DNA of 6,038 nt from an uncultured Brachyspira sp. Its GTDB lineage: Bacteria > Cyanobacteriota > Vampirovibrionia > Gastranaerophilales > Gastranaerophilaceae. Shown one piece after another: positions 5,523 to 6,038 of the stretch. The notes under the pieces are model-generated. The model worked only from the letters and a program-made list of their open reading frames with translations. It was not told where the DNA came from and did no database searches. The stretch is taken from assembly GCA_900321895.1 (NCBI GenBank), contig ONYB01000095.1:1-6038 (forward strand), in the 5' to 3' direction. The position numbers and the translations under genes are program-made. Numbering within the stretch: position 1 is the first letter of the stretch; each line of letters starts with the position of its first letter.

Positions 5523-6038
5523 AAGAATTTTTTGTGAAAAATAAGTGCGATGTTGCTTGTTTGGGCGGGTTGTTACTGTTTTTCGTCGTAGGCGTTTGTT
5601 TGGTATGGTACGTTTCAGGAAACTTTTTTTATGATTGTGGTCGTGAGGCGATTTTGCCAAAATGGATTTTGGAGGGGAAAGTCCTTTATAAAGATGTTTT
5701 TGGAATGTATACCCCACTTTCTTATCAGTTGAATGCCTTGTTTTACTTGATTTTTGGTCAAGGTGGGGGAAGTTTAGACCTGTTACGTGCGATAGGTGCG
5801 GGAATTTCTCTTTTTGTCATTTTTGGTTGCTATAGTATTTCAAGACTTTTTGTAAAGCCGTTTTATTCAATGGCGATTTGTATTTTGATTTTGGCAACTT
5901 GTGTTTTCGGAAGTTTGACTTGCGTAAACTTTATATTTCCGTATGCTTATGCTTTTCCTTATGCCTTTTTAGGGTTTGTATGGTTTGCGTATTTTACGTT
6001 GTTGTTTTTGAAGTTCAGAAACGAAAAATATTTGAAAT
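5510..6038 (+). CDS. GT-C membrane glycosyltransferase (family 39-like), 3' end outside window
   Basis: 176 codons are visible and the frame is open to the edge. After a short basic N-terminus (MGKIKEFFVKNK) comes a first membrane segment at about 15-36. A loop follows with 'FFYDCGREAILPKWILEGKVLYKDVFGMYTPLSYQLNALFY' (39-79 overall). This is the pattern of family 39/ArnT-like glycosyltransferases: an acidic residue in the first extracytoplasmic loop (Asp42 here, candidate catalytic base), then G-R-E, then 'LxxGxxLYxDxFxxYxPLxY'. Further membrane segments lie at about 92-112, 118-138 and 145-168. Such enzymes transfer a sugar from a polyprenyl-phosphate donor on the outer face of the cytoplasmic membrane. 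Donor and acceptor are unknown. The ATG lies inside the previous gene, in another frame and without a strong Shine-Dalgarno, suggesting translational coupling. A GTG at 5534 is a weaker alternative start. Full-length relatives run about 450-600 residues. Confidence 0.85.
   Translation, partial: MGKIKEFFVKNKCDVACLGGLLLFFVVGVCLVWYVSGNFFYDCGREAILPKWILEGKVLYKDVFGMYTPLSYQLNALFYLIFGQGGGSLDLLRAIGAGISLFVIFGCYSISRLFVKPFYSMAICILILATCVFGSLTCVNFIFPYAYAFPYAFLGFVWFAYFTLLFLKFRNEKYLK

Noticed and set aside
1..6038. Mobile element, CRISPR array or defence system
   Set aside because: No transposase, integrase, terminal inverted repeats, spaced repeats or nuclease-type motifs were seen, and the tRNA gene shows no visible attachment-site duplication in this window.

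Overview
The window is AT-rich bacterial chromosomal DNA. It holds a partial tRNA gene, five complete or near-complete protein genes and one gene cut by the right edge. Ordinary signals are present: tRNA-Leu with a long variable arm, sigma70-type promoters, a Sec signal peptide, and a mixture of Shine-Dalgarno and SD-less starts. The lineage cannot be fixed from this sequence. A low-GC anaerobic or gut-associated bacterium fits the gene content, and Gastranaerophilales/Vampirovibrionia is a guess from recalled protein style only. I see no insertion sequence, prophage, CRISPR array or toxin-antitoxin pair.

Layout: (1) 1-81, minus strand: tRNA-Leu(CAA), lacking only its last few 3' bases. Upstream at 116-168 lies a convincing promoter with an UP-like A/T element. 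(2) 276-1052, plus: an exported protein with a carboxypeptidase-regulatory-like beta-sandwich followed by an unrecognised beta-rich domain. (3) 1099-2415, plus: a YuiF-like member of the NhaC/Na+:H+ antiporter family. (4) 2441-3424, minus: a protein with two diverged GNAT-like halves, convergent with the antiporter across only 25 bp. (5) 3496-4479, 4482-5522 and 5510 to the right edge, all plus: a tight operon of two zinc-dependent medium-chain dehydrogenases and a GT-C (family 39-like) membrane glycosyltransferase.

The most informative non-coding stretch is the 71 bp between the GNAT gene and the dehydrogenase operon. Two sigma70-type promoters point outward there and overlap, each with its -35 box inside the other's spacer. 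The predicted start site on the GNAT side falls on the A of the ATG, so that mRNA should be leaderless. The predicted start site on the operon side falls inside the first possible ATG (3478) and therefore favours the second ATG (3496).

The two dehydrogenases keep all zinc ligands but differ at the cofactor-selecting position after the second beta strand: Asp in the first (NAD-like), Gly-Arg in the second (NADP-like). Together with the downstream glycosyltransferase this suggests making or interconverting a sugar or polyol that is later attached to a cell-surface or lipid-linked product. That is inference, and no substrate can be read from the sequence. I do not see a clear new defence or mobile system. 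The best candidates for follow-up are the overlapping divergent promoters and the paired-cofactor dehydrogenase/glycosyltransferase operon.
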